From contig CAJJDP010000109.1 of NCBI GenBank assembly GCA_905182995.1, positions 333,015 to 397,014 on the forward strand: a stretch of DNA of 64,000 nucleotides. Reading direction: 5' to 3'. The translations under genes were made by a program, and so were the position numbers. The notes below the pieces were generated by a model that made no database searches, was not told the DNA's origin, and worked only from the letters and a program-made list of their open reading frames with translations. Positions 25,601 to 38,165 of this stretch are shown here, one piece after another. Source of the DNA: Paramecium octaurelia (taxonomy: Eukaryota > Ciliophora > Oligohymenophorea > Peniculida > Parameciidae). The stretch's first letter is position 1. Each line of letters begins with the position of its first letter.

Positions 25601-26952
25601 TTTAACAAGTTTTAGAGTTGATGTTGTAAAGAAAGTGTGAATATTTCTTTAAGCATATGTATTTATTTAATGAAAAGGGGATATTATATTCATTAATATT
25701 AAAATTTCGATTGAGTCTTATGACCAAAATTCTTTTTTAAATAAAAAATACAGAGTAATTCATTTTATTTCTTATTGCCAGATTATTTTGAAAATATTCA
25801 AATTATTCTCAGAAAAAGTTCAACCCTTTAAATTTGATATCAATATCATATGTAATATCAAAAAAAAAAAAAAAAGGGTACTTCATTAACTACTTTGTAT
25901 GTAAACTGATGACCTAATTATCTTTTTAGGGTTCTCCTGCTTCAAGTATTTTTTATCAATTAAAGGCTTGATTGTCACAGAAATGCATAATAATTTCATT
26001 ATGATATTAATCTTTATTCTATTTTCCAAATAAATTACCCCGCTCATAATTAATTATTTATAATTCATTCAAAAAATTTAAAGCACACTTATCTCTATTT
26101 CCCCCATATTTTGGAGTTCATCCATAAAATGGTAAATGATGATACTGATTGACAACCTCCTAATAAAATTTAAAGGCTTTGTTAAATCACTAGTAGAATT
26201 TTGCAAATAATGAGGATTATCACAATAAAGGTTGGATGAAGAACCCTAAACTAATTTATTAATTGCCTAAATGAGAGCTAAGTTAGATGTTAGGAAATGA
26301 TAGTAAATTTTTCAATATCAGGATGAGGAATGAGTAATGAATGCGAAATTTTCTCCACAATATTGACATAGATGAACTTTTGACTTAAGTTATTTCATCA
26401 AAAATTAGAGTGAAAATTTTGTTATTTTTTGATGATCAAAATATTATATGAAAATAAATAATGAAGAGATTTTATTCTTTTCCTAATTAATCTGAAATAT
26501 AATGTGTATATTTTAAACTCAAATTTATAAAGATTACTTCCTTCCTACATATATGTAACTTAAAAATTTATAGATAACTATATCAGGCATATCCAAGCTA
26601 CTCTAATATGAACTATCCATTAATGTTTTTCACTTACATTTTGATTTCAGCTAATGATAAGGATGTTGTAAATATATTTCGCTATACAAGCATTTTATGC
26701 TGTTGATTAAAAAGATATTTGATGATCATCCAGTTAATTGCTGTTGATGATAATGATCTAGTATTTGAGCAAATGCTGAGTTGAATAACGAGTAGTACCA
26801 ACAGCATTAATCAATAAAGTAATTCAAGAAACTTTTTACACAGAAGTGTTTGTTTTCCTTCACAAGATCTGAACATTTTAGCAAAGATTTTTTTGTAGTT
26901 TTAGAACTGCTTGACTAAAATTAATGTAAAAAAGCAATATAATAGACTGGAT
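22696..26952. other. Relic-rich stretch without a supported gene
   Basis: Several plus-strand frames look protein-like, for example around 23300-23610 (includes KPHTNPKDEPTFYMSLKP) and 23990-24110 (includes SGGKDFITSLNTISIEGII), but each is broken by TGAs or frame changes and none shows a definite family motif. A 15-base A-run lies near 25861. I see no RNA gene, tandem array or terminal inverted repeat. Old transposon remnants are possible. Confidence 0.35.
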
Positions 26953-27558
26953 ATGATCTCACTCTCAGCAACCAATGATAAGTTTTCACTATATATTGAT
27001 GAGACATATATCACCTATAGTGACTGGCTCCACCAGGATAGCAAAAGCATATAATAATGGTTTAAGCCATGAAATTATGTTGCCACATTTGCCACATTCG
27101 ATAGCTAAGCAAATCATAAAGGTTTGCACTATGAGGATGGCTATCATTATGCAAGTTTTCTAACGAAGTGGAAAAAATATGATCTGTACTACCACTAGTC
27201 TGCATTTTTCTAAAAAGTGAACTCCAGAAAGTAGAGTCTGACAAAAATCTAGAAGAAATAGCATCTTCAGTTAAACGAAGAAGCTAATATGGAAAAAGCT
27301 GCAAACGAAAGAGCTCACTGTAATTACTATCAAGTATCCAGTATTTATTATTTCATTAATGCATGCGATACAATAATTCAGACAGTTTCTGATGACTTCA
27401 TTATCACAAGAAGTGTAAGATATATATATATCATCCAAAATGTATGGCTCATTCAAGTTAGTAATAAGTTGCTACTTCCTAGAAGTAACTATGAAATAAT
27501 CTTGGATAAATATCCATGGTTGAGAGGAGTATTACGTTGTTCGTGGCTATTATACTGA
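26953..27558 (+). pseudogene. Possible transposase fragment with one internal TGA
   Basis: From an ATG at 26953 the frame runs 202 codons to TGA 27556-27558, with one in-frame TGA at 27070-27072. The beginning reads FSLYIDETYITYSDWLHQ, which recalls the first catalytic Asp region (YIDE) of Tc1/mariner-IS630 type DDE transposases. It continues with VATFATFDS and HYEDGYHYASF, spaced as in such proteins. The later catalytic Asp and Asp/Glu are not identifiable, and the C-terminal half shows no clear match. Codons are less AT-biased than in neighbouring spacer. I regard the assignment as suggestive only. Confidence 0.33.
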
Positions 27559-29937
27559 AATGTATACATTAAGAAAACTTTCATTTATATGGTCATTCAG
27601 CAAATTTATTATCATAGTTGGATTGCTTGGTTGAAATATATAAAGTTTCGATAGTTTCTAATTGAATTACTTCAGGAAACGATTTCATAAGTAATTCATT
27701 TTGAAATCACTGAAGCCAAATAATTAACATCAAAACAGAAAGAGGCATTCATATTCTTAATAAAGAATTAATGTTAGGCAAAAAGAAAAACTCAAATTGT
27801 GCAAAATATTTTCTCAAACAAATAGCAAGTGTTTTATTTTCTATTTTACATATTCAGAATTTTATATCATTCACTTGGCCACATAAATAATACATAGTAT
27901 TAATTTGGATATATTGTTTTACTTGATCTTCAAGGCAAGAGCATTAGAGGATAAACTTGCAAAGATTTCAATCATCGGTTGAAAAGCCCATAAGTTCTCT
28001 TATTATAGAAAATTAGAAAGATTATAAGAGGTGAACATGCATAAAAGGGCTCTCTTCCTCAAATAAAGGCTATTTCTAGTTTTGGTATTCATAAAAACCT
28101 AAAGTTTTTATTAAATTTACTTTAATTCAGGTGAACTCCAATTTGAAACTTTAGGATCTTTCTTTTTAATTCTTTTCAATAATATAAGAAAGTTTACCCT
28201 CAAAATTTTATCTTATATCCCCTTAATAGTTCAATATGCTTTAAAGAAGACACTTTTTTTAGAAAATCTTTGATCTTTTCATCCCTTAATATGAATTTAA
28301 TCCAATAAAAATGATCTATTTTTAACTCCTCCAACTTAAACATTATTATGAAAGACTTTTTGCCAAAATTTTTTATCATTAATATCTAATGATGAAATAC
28401 AAAGAGCATTTTGTAAAACGTAAACATTATAGGATGATATATTGAGGAATTTAGTACCAAAAAAAAGAAGATAGTTAAGTTTACAGAGGAGAGTAGGCCT
28501 CCACATCCCATCTTCTCCAAATCAAGCCATTCTAAGAAGATGTTGAAGTAGTTTTCAATACTTGAAACATCAAATATCAAAAGCCAACTATAAAATGAGA
28601 AAGTAACTCCTATAAATAGAAAGATCACATTATCTAAGAATGAAATTAGAGCCTTCTGAGCGATTTACCAAGGATAGAAGTGGGAGGTAACTGATGATAA
28701 GGGTACTCAAATAAATAAGAGCTAAAAGAAAAGAAGCCTTGTAAATCAGAACTGATTAATGATAGAAATTATAATAGGATTCAGATTGGAGACATTCTGT
28801 AAACAGATTTTTAGTGTGAATGCAGAATTCTACTTGAAAAATTTTACTTCCATTACTCAATAACTGGAGCTGATTTTATTACAAAGCTAAGAAGATAATT
28901 CAACCAGCCCCATTATACTTTCAGATATTATCAAGTGGAAAAGTAAACCCTTCTCATATTTTAAACAATTAATCCATCAACTTAATATATTCCTATGAAA
29001 CAAAGAAAATCCAAGATCAATGAGAAGAAGAATTTTCTGGAAATTTGTTCCAAAATTGACTTTTTATTATTAGCAAAAGGAAATCATCATAAAATTAAAT
29101 TAAATTTATACTGAGGGAGAAGATCTACAATCAGAGTCTATACAAGCAAAAATCAGCCAGAGAAGAAGTGAAAATATAAAATTCTCAGATTAGATAAATA
29201 GAAACAAGGGTATTTTCTATTTATGGAACAGATAATTCAAATATTTTGGATTTAACCTTAATCCAGAAAAATGGAGCTAAAAGACGTATCGAAAGAATCA
29301 TTGAAGATCACCAGAGGAGGTTGTTTTTAATTTTAGATACTATAGTAAAAAGTTAATAATCCTTCCTTTAAAACACAAAAGTCAGACTTAATCAGAATAT
29401 ATTATCTAAATAGATTTACTATCCACTAATTCATTTTTTTTAATATAGTCGAGGGACTTGTTTAAGAATTATAAAGAGCAGGATGAATGGTATTCGTATA
29501 TGAGCATGGCGTTTTTCTAAGTTAATCTCCAGTACTCTTTTCACCCTAGTAATTCACTATTAATAATAGATACTATTTTTAAGATTAGAATTGCAATCTT
29601 ATTTTTGTAAATACACAAAGAGAATTTATTGACTAATTAAAGGAGGACAATGAGATAGGACTAGACTTCTATCTCGTGAATTAGAGATTTTTGGATATTC
29701 AAATTAATTAAAGTATCTAGTGAAGATTTGGAGTAAAGGGCTCAAGCTAAAATACTTTGGAGGATATCTTAACTGGTTAAACTGGCCCTACTCTTTCCTT
29801 TAAGGCTTTGGAAATAATAATCTTTATATATAATAAATAAATGGAAATAGAAGTTCCCTAATAAACAAAAAAAACAATGAACTTGATAAATTATCATATC
29901 TTTAAGTAAAACTTCTTAAATCCATGACAATACCTGA
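27559..29937. other. No supported gene
   Basis: This AT-rich stretch holds several short frames on both strands, none with a motif or consistent coding character. A minus-strand hydrophobic frame (28386-28628) is most likely a chance product of T-rich DNA. Confidence 0.4.
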
Positions 29938-30285
29938 AGCTTACGATAAAGGGATTTAGAGGGATTTGAATTTTTAGAAGGACTATAAAAAACTCAAATT
30001 TAAATTACCTAACTAAAATAAGAATTTGATAAACTAAAAAATAAGAACCAAATTTTAATGGTAAATCAAATTAATGATGGCCATTAAGAGTAATTAATTT
30101 AGGTTACAGAAAATAAAATTGTTCAGCTTGAAACTTCAATTAAAGATTTATCAATTGAAAAATTTTAAATATCTCAATATGGGGTGAAAATTCTAATTAT
30201 ATAGTAAGATGGTTGCGCTTTACAATAAATTTAAACCTTCAAATCCATTGCATTAAAAGATTATTTTGAAATCAAGCTTTGGTGA
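29938..30285 (+). CDS. Possible coiled-coil coding fragment
   Basis: A 115-codon frame follows a TGA at 29935-29937 and ends at TGA 30283-30285. It encodes a heptad-like, Lys/Glu/Gln-rich region, with segments such as LKQEFDKLKNKNQILM and TENKIVQLETSIKDLSIEKF, followed by a more hydrophobic tail. No ATG lies near its beginning, so it would be an internal exon or a relic. Coiled-coil composition arises easily with TAA/TAG read as Gln in AT-rich DNA. Confidence 0.3.
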
Positions 30286-33213
30286 GCACATCATAATAAT
30301 GAATAGGGAGATTTGTATGAAATAATTAAATTGCGGGACATTGTGATTTTTTTTTCTCTGAACCACTATATACCATCATAAGTTGCTTAGTTATATTTAA
30401 GACTCATTTCCAATCTGCGCTGGAAGTGGCTTGTACTCTAGTGAACCCTTCTAAAGATCTTCAAGATAATGTAAAACTTTATCTTTATGATAAGTTCTGC
30501 AAAACATTCAATTATATAAGAAAGGATATTCAAAAATGAAGATGATTTATCAAATTAAAATATTGAACTTCTATTATTCTATTATATGAGCCACAAAGCA
30601 AAATTATGTTTTGATTTTTCGCAAATGTTTTTATATTCTCTTTTTGATCCAAAACTATTGAAATTAGACAATTTAGCCAATAAATGATCAAAAGAAAAAT
30701 TTTTAATTAAGAACCTGTTATGAGACATAATACTCAGATAATATTATATACAAATACAGACTTTTTTCATGACTCATTAATCACAGAATAATCCTGATCC
30801 AATATTTTGACATATTTGCTAACCATATAGTTTACCAAATTTTAAGCATCAAATTAAATAAGCGACGCGGGAGGATGAGTATAAATTAAATGAATAAAAT
30901 AATAATGTTGATTGAATGAAATAAAAAAAAATAACATTAAAAGATGAAAAGAATAAAGATATAAGGGTTTTCCAAAAATTACCTAGAAATTTAGATGATA
31001 AGGATGAAATATTAAGCATTAAGATATTTAATATGCTCATTTATCAATAAATCCTTGTTGAAAGTTGTTGTATGTGTCTAAAGAATTTCTCAAAATAATT
31101 TAATTCTTAATTAATTCATATAGAAATTGCTATTTTTTTTCAAGCAATGATCAAGAAAAGTTGTTCAATTTTTAGTTAAATATTGATAAGGAAGGAAAAC
31201 CTGGATGATATGCCTGAAAAGAGGATATAATCTCAGCTCTCCATGTTAATGCCTTAAGTTAAACATGCTTCATTTAAATAGTAATTCAATAGGTCTCAGA
31301 AATAATTTGGTTTCTGTAGATGAATTAAATATTCTATTAATCCAAAACCGTATTTGAGAACCACTTTTAAAAGTTATTAATTTCTATACCAATTGTCTTT
31401 CCAAGAATTATTGATTAATGTGTTTCATAATTGAATTTCTAATTATCTCTTTAATTTTATTTGAACTTCATTTATTGGAGTCATTTTTTCTAATGTAGCT
31501 TAATTTCAATTTGAAATAATAGATGATACTGGTAATTTAGCCAACAAGACAATAAAGAGGAATTAAAACCAATGCTTAATTAAAACCTTTCAACCTTTGA
31601 ACAAAATTGAACTCTCCTTTTAAAGATAATAATTAGCAAAAATTATTATTCTTAGCATTAAGGGGAACTTTGAAAAATAAGAAAAACGTGATGGGCATGG
31701 TATTGTAATTAAGTTTATAAAGTATCATAAACCTTTGTAATCAACTGCCTATATGATTCCTGTTAGGATGTGTTTTACCAAGGTATTGCAACAAGCTCGC
31801 TGTCTATTATAAATTAGGTTATAGGAATAAGGCTTAAAGAAATTTCCAGACCAGTATAAGTGATGGAACAGCTATTTACTCAGTAAAGTATTCTCCTAAT
31901 TTAATATAGAAATCACTATAATTTGTCAATACTGTATTGAAATGAACTACATTTTGATCCATTTGTAAATTACTAAGGTATTTAAAAAATAACAACCCTT
32001 TAAATCGACGTTCAATAAGTTAAATAAATATTCATAATTATTAATTACTGGCGTTACATGGATTAAGTGGAATTTTCCTCCAATATAATGAACCTATGAT
32101 TTGTAAGTCAAAAGCACAAAATAAACTACAAATTAAATTATTTTTTGAAAAGATAGAATATTCACTTTATTTACGATAGTTATATTTTATAATTTTTATC
32201 CAGCTCAAATATAGATTAACTATATTTCAAAGTGACTTACTCTCTACATTTGCTATTTAAAAAAAAACTGATAAATATTTTCAAAGTTGATCTTTCCAAA
32301 GTTTTTGATCTTTGTGAATTTTATTATTACTAAATTTTTAAGATCACTTTCTTATTTTCACCGTCCATCTTTGGTGTTTTTGTTATCTCAAAAGGAATAA
32401 AAACAAATCTATTTATGAACTTAAATTTATTGAAAACCCCACCTCTTATGACTTTTTTTTGAATTTGTCATCATCCAAATAAAAAAAAACGTTTAATATT
32501 TATTTTACAAAGGTAACATACCTAAATGAAAGTAGTATTTTGAAATACATAAATTGCTGCCCTTTACTTTCATAGAAATACTTAATAATAGAAAATTATA
32601 ATCTACTAATGCATAAAGTAAGGGTTCCAGCATTTCATTTCATACAATGTTTTTCATCATAATTAACCCTAAAGCAAACCTAATTCTAGATTTTCAACAA
32701 CCATTGAATATAATAATTATCCCTTATATATCTTTATCAAATTACCAATTGATGAAAGTGTTCAAGTGCTAATTTTAATAGATTCTATAGAATATAAAGT
32801 TGCAGAATTATTAATCTAGATTGAATCTCTTTGGTGGGAGGGATGATTTGAAATTTTATGATGAAAATTTTTAGTAAGCAGGCCTTTACAGGTTGACTAT
32901 ATGTTCAGGAGAGCTTTATTATCTGATATTTATATCATAGAATTTATTATAGATTTCAATATTTGAGTAAAATTAGGATGTATTAATAATTAATACCTAA
33001 TAATTATCCTTAGTATGTACAATATATGATAATGATAATATAACTAATCATAATTATCTTTTTGTTTATTTTTCTGTGAGTAAGAGCAATCAGATTCAAG
33101 AGAAACAAGAAAAAGATCTATGAAACTATTAAGAAGAAAAAATATTTATAATTAAATTAATTTATTAAAACTAAAACAAACTCATCCTCTAAATAATGAT
33201 TTCGATATCAATA
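30286..33213. other. No supported gene
   Basis: Mixed AT-rich DNA. A plus-strand frame at about 31690-31860 contains STAYMIPVRMCFTKVLQQA and may be a relic, but it has no recognisable family. No RNA genes or ordered repeats were seen. Confidence 0.35.
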
Positions 33214-34578
33214 TCAATTAATATATACCATTATAAGCATGATAATTGCTTAGGTAGTCTTAGAAATAGAGCTCTCTATGACTATGACTACTTCTGTGAT
33301 GTTAGATTTACACTAGGAGCTGCAATCAAGACATCTCATAACATTACTATTCCAATGACACTCATTAGATAGTTATCTTGCAGTAATTTCAATATTTCTC
33401 AATTTAGCATAGGATGGTTTACATTAATTGTTAATATATGTGCATCTTTCTGAATTAGCTGCCATTAATAAGTTGTATATATTTTTTACCACAAGAAGTT
33501 TAATCGAGATCACTACATACATTTGATATGCATCCTTTGGATTCACTGTAGTAACAGTATCCATTCATATTTAAACAGGTACAAGAGTCTGTAATTTCTG
33601 AACAAGCAACACAATTAAAGATTAAAGTCTGGTAATAATACACATACCTCTCCTTCCAGCTTAAATCCATGGAAAGTTAATGAACTGGTATCAATTAATT
33701 TGGAATAAGTGATATACTCTTTACAGGAAGTAAGGGCCTAACAATAAGAACCATCCCAATAACATTGCTTATTATTCATGATTCCAGTGTAAGTCATTAT
33801 AGTTGCATTCTTTGAGTACACATTAGGAGTATGACCATTGGCAAATACCAGTACATTAGTCTTGATTGAAATGTTGACACCCTTAATCAATACAATGATT
33901 ATCATTCCATAGATCATCATCTCATTTTTTACCAGCAATAGTATAAAGACTACAATCTAAATTAAATAATTCCGAAAACTTGGAAGCAGAACTACATTAC
34001 AGAGATTCACATAACAAGTTGATTTTGCTTTAGTACCTGAACAAGAAGTAAGAACAAGATCGCTGCATCTCTTGTTTCAACAGAGACCTTAATTTGTCAA
34101 AAAAAAATACACAATTTATCATTTTGACATCTATCAGAAGAAATTTTAGCGCAATCTAAGAATTAGATTGATAATACTTCTCCCTTACAAAAGCATCAAT
34201 CATCAATCCATTAACATCTAGTCGTTTTATTACATCCAAGTTAATTGATTCCACTATATAAATATTTATCAGTTGAATATGATTGTACACATCCTCTATT
34301 TACAAAACTGAAGCTAATTGGTTGATTTATTACATTCTTGCAGACAAGGGCATTTACATTTTTCAATTCATCACAGTTTACAGTATATGAAATTTCATAT
34401 CTTGAACAAGATCCTTCAAAAAAGTGACAAAGCTCTGTTTCAATAGAAATACAAACCTACTAATTTAAACCAGGTGTACTGAATACATCCTGTTTCATTC
34501 TAAAAGTAATCAAAACATTATTGGCAACTACAAAGTTGCATACAAAAAATTATAAGAATTATTGTAAACTTTTTCATT
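33214..34578 (-). pseudogene. Decayed cysteine-rich surface-antigen-like protein gene
   Basis: An ATG at 34576-34578 begins a signal-peptide-like sequence (MKKFTIILIIFCMQLCSC). A 22-nt intron (GTTTGT...ACAG, near 34434-34455) is needed to continue into LCHFFEGSCSRYEISYTVNC. From there to 33214 the frames give regularly spaced cysteines: CVQSYST, RCQWID, DRCQNDKLC, CTGICQWSYSQC, CYWDGSYC, SCTCLNMNGYCYYS, CISNVCSDL, ECHWNSNVMRCLDC. The periodic Cys-Trp-Cys pattern and signal peptide match the style of Paramecium GPI-anchored variable surface antigens. At least one internal TGA (after CQWIDD) and several frame changes break it. The expected length of such antigens is far greater, so this is a short relic or a small family member in decay. 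Confidence 0.6.
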
Positions 34579-36187
34579 CTAATTTTCATATAAATATCAT
34601 TGCTATTTCTCAATTAAACTAAATTAATTTAATAAATAATTCGCCAATTTTAATCAATCATTTTATATTTCATTTATTAGAGTATGCGGGTGAAATTACA
34701 TCGTTTCCTTTTCGAGTATTTTAATCCCCAAAGCATCTTGAGAAGTATCAACATCAAAAAAATTTACATTTTATGTTCTTAGCCTAAATTATAAAAACTC
34801 TAAATTTAAGTAATAATTATTCAGTAATTAAAATAAACTATATGTTTAAAGAATTAATATTTCAAAATAAAATGCAAAATTTGTTTGGAGTTACCAGCCA
34901 ACGGCAGTCCACTCAACAAATGGAACTCTGGATGGAGACATTATTATATCAGGGACTAATACATATCAAAGAAAAAAATTCATTTTGATACAAAATATTT
35001 TAGGTTGTTACACAAAAATGTACCATAAAATGGATAAATGATGAAAACTCTTTCATCGATCGAGAAGGTTAGAGACAAAATGCTTGGAGAAGGGATATAT
35101 CTCTATCTAAACGAGAGACTTTTATTCTAAATGGAGAAACAGAAATCTGGTTCAATTATAAGAAAAGATGGTGCAACTTTTTATGTTGAAATCTATTGAC
35201 TTCATAAATGATGTTGTATTCCAATTGAAGTTTTGCTGTGACAGAGGTTATTTAAAGTGTTTGTTGTGGAAGCTGCTACTGGATATATGGTTTTGGTTAA
35301 AAGGGAAGCATTTCTTAAGTAAAGTAGCGGCATCATCCTGTTGAATGCAAAAATTCTAAATATTATATAGAGGTTGTTTTACTCCTAGCTATTGATCCAA
35401 ATCTTCAAGAAATATTTTAACTTGCTCTTACAATTCTAAGTTTACTTGCGATAAAATATGTATAGAGAGAGACACATATTTCTCTTTCTCTTCTTTACAA
35501 AATGGATGAAATTGAGAAATAAGAAAGTTGATTTAGAATTGTATTATAGTAGTGAGCTATTTTGATTTAGGTTTGTATGTTGAAAATTAGAAAATGATAT
35601 TTGGTTTATTTTTGTGATAGGAGGAGATAAATGACAAGGTATATAAAAGCATAGTTTGGTACTCATGCTCTAGGACACAAATTGAATTCGTGCTAGTTTC
35701 AACGATTGGGTTCTTTTCATTAGGTATAATTAGGGTTGAGAGGGAAGTCGCTATGGATGGCCAGTTTTGGATTTATTACTCCTTTTTTTATTCAATTTGG
35801 GTTAGCTTTTAAATATAAATTGGAAGTTTCCTTTATACTAACTACTATTTTCTAGACAGTAAAGTGTACGTAAAATAGTTTGCTCTTCTTTTCCCTCAGG
35901 TGGCCTAGGTTGATCCACCTCCATAGGTACCTCTATACAGATTACTGTGAGAGAAAAGGGAAATTAGGGAATGCATTGCAGTTATTTAATGCCGATTATA
36001 ACCATGAAAATATCTTAACCTTTAAGTGTTTAACATTAGAAGATATACTAAATATGCTGTTGACTATTTAATTATTCAAAGGCAATCAATACGTATATAG
36101 CTTTGCTTTCAAACAAAGCTTAAGAGTACGACTTAGTTATCAAATATAAAGTAGTTAAACAATATATTGTATATATATTTGTAGAAA
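34579..36187. other. No recognisable gene
   Basis: A plus-strand frame at about 34880-35040 reads VWSYQPTAVHSTNGTLDGD and ends at tandem TGAs; other fragments follow without continuity. The stretch around 35200-35900 has somewhat higher GC content. I cannot assign any function. Confidence 0.35.
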
Positions 36188-38164
36188 TCAATTTTATGGT
36201 TATTTCTATCCAATTTAGCCTTCAAAAATGTAACTTCCTTTTGATTTGAATAATGATCTTAAATCAACTCCTTTGTAATTGATAAATTCTCCTTTCAATA
36301 TTAAAGCTCCGTAAGCTTCTAAAGTTGGGTTTTAGGAAATTTGCAGAATAGTGATAAAAGAGTTAGCTAAATTATAATAAATAATAATTACTACTGTCAG
36401 AAAGAACGTTCTTTGGAAGGATGGGTAGTTTAAATTATGCTAAAGTTTCTTTGTAACTATTATTTGAAGGAAAGATGTGTTGTCCTGTTTTAAGATCCCA
36501 AAAACGGATAGACTTATCATCACTACCAGATGCTAATGTAGTACCATCAGGAGAGAAACAGACTGATGAAATTCCATAGGAATTTGAAGGACCATCTAAT
36601 TTAGCTTTTTATTATCGTGTCTTAACATCCCATAAACGGATTGAGTTATCTAAACTTCCAGATGCTAACGTAGTACCATCAGGAGAGAAACAGACTGTTT
36701 TGACTTCATTTGAATGACCATCTAATTTGGCTATTTATTATCCTGCCTTAACATCCCATAAACGGATAGAGTTATCTAAACTTCCAGATGCTAGTGTAGT
36801 ACCGTCAGGAGAGAAACAGACTGTGCTGACATCATTTGAATGACGATCTAATTTTGCTTTTTATTATCCTGTCTTAACATCCCATAAACGAATAGACTTA
36901 TCATCACTACTAGATACTAATATAGCACCATCGGGAGAGAAACAAACTGTGTTGACTTCATTTGAATGACCATCTAATTTGGTTTTTTATTGTCCCAACT
37001 TAGCATCCCATAAACGGATAGACTTATCATCGCTACCAGATATTAATGTAGAACCATCAGAAGAGAAACACACTGATCTAACCCAATTTGAATGGCCTTC
37101 AAATTTGGCTTTTTATTATCCTGTCTTAACATCCCATAAACGGATAGAGTTATCTCTACTACCATAAGCCAACAAAGTACCATCAGGAGAGAAGCAGAGT
37201 GAATTAATAAAGCTTGTGTGACCACATAACTTGGCTTTTTATTATCCTGTCTTTACATCCCATAAACGGATACATTTATCATAGCTACCAGATGCTAATG
37301 TAGCACCATCAGGAGAGAAACAAACTGCGTTTACATCATTTGAATGACAATCTAATTTGACTATTTATTATCCTGTCTTGATATCCCATAAACGAATAGA
37401 CTTATCATCACTGCCAGATGCTAATGTAGCACCATCCGGAGAGAAACAGATTGAATTAACATTACTCAAATGACCATCTAATTTGGCTTTTTATTATCCT
37501 GTCTTAATATCCCATAAACGGATAGATTAATCATTACTACATGAAACTAACTTAGTCCCATTAGGAGAGAAACATACTGTACTTATATCATTCGTATGAC
37601 CAATTAATTTTGATATTTTTTTTTCTGTTCTCAGATTCCATAAATACACAATTGCACCACTACATGAAGCTAAAGCAGTATCATTTAGAGAGAAACATAC
37701 TGAATTTACCTATCTCTCTCCTTTTAAAACAAACTTTATTTTTCCTGATTTTGCATTCCACAACCTAATCAAATTATCATCACTACAAGAAGCTAAAGAC
37801 TTACAATCTGGAGAACAAGAAACTTACTTGATATATCCACTATGTCCATTTAACTGGTTTAATTCATTTATTCTTAAGTTATTCCACTTGCAATTAAATA
37901 ATTTCGCTTAATTCAAATTTATTCCACTAATGGTGACATCATCAAATTCAGATCCACTTAGGTTACAACTTACCAAATTAGCTCCTATTAAGGAAGTATT
38001 TCTAATTCTTATATTCTCAAAACATTATTTCTTCAAATCAGCCTTCATTTATACTAATAAATGAAGAGAATTCGACCCACAAAATATATATTTATCATCT
38101 AAGGCAGTAAGATGAACTAAAAATTTGAGAAATTCTATAATTTTCTTATCCATTGATATTTATA
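36188..38164 (-). CDS. WD40 protein of B-box/pentapeptide/WD40 family, 5' end missing
   Basis: Reading from the N at 38165 leftwards, the frame starts within a helical segment (about [20 protein letters not shown]). It then shows a pentapeptide-like stretch ([19 protein letters not shown]) and eleven WD40 blades with the signature [14 protein letters not shown]...[12 protein letters not shown] 28-nt intron (36367-36394, GTAGTA...TTTAG) leads to a conserved tail, [19 protein letters not shown], ending at TGA 36188-36190. The tail also occurs as an orphan at 54403. The start and one or more N-terminal exons are lost at the N. It is a tandem, same-strand paralogue of the gene at 38166-40954. It is probably a beta-propeller scaffold; its partners are unknown. 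Confidence 0.78.
36367..36394 (-). other. 28-nt intron in WD40 gene tail
   Basis: On the minus strand it reads GTAGTAATT...ATTTAG. Removing it joins the WD40 part to the conserved [12 protein letters not shown] tail in frame; without removal the tail is out of frame. The size is typical of Paramecium introns. Confidence 0.75.
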
Positions 38165-38165
38165 N

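Noticed and set aside
34560-34578. Bacterial origin with standard code
   Set aside because: Standard-code frames are all short, while the recognisable families need TAA/TAG as Gln and introns of 22-38 nt. There are no ribosome binding sites, operons or CRISPR arrays.
37043-37225. Short frames on either strand within the WD40 arrays
   Set aside because: They are out-of-frame shadows of the WD40 repeats, whose proper frame is continuous under the ciliate code.
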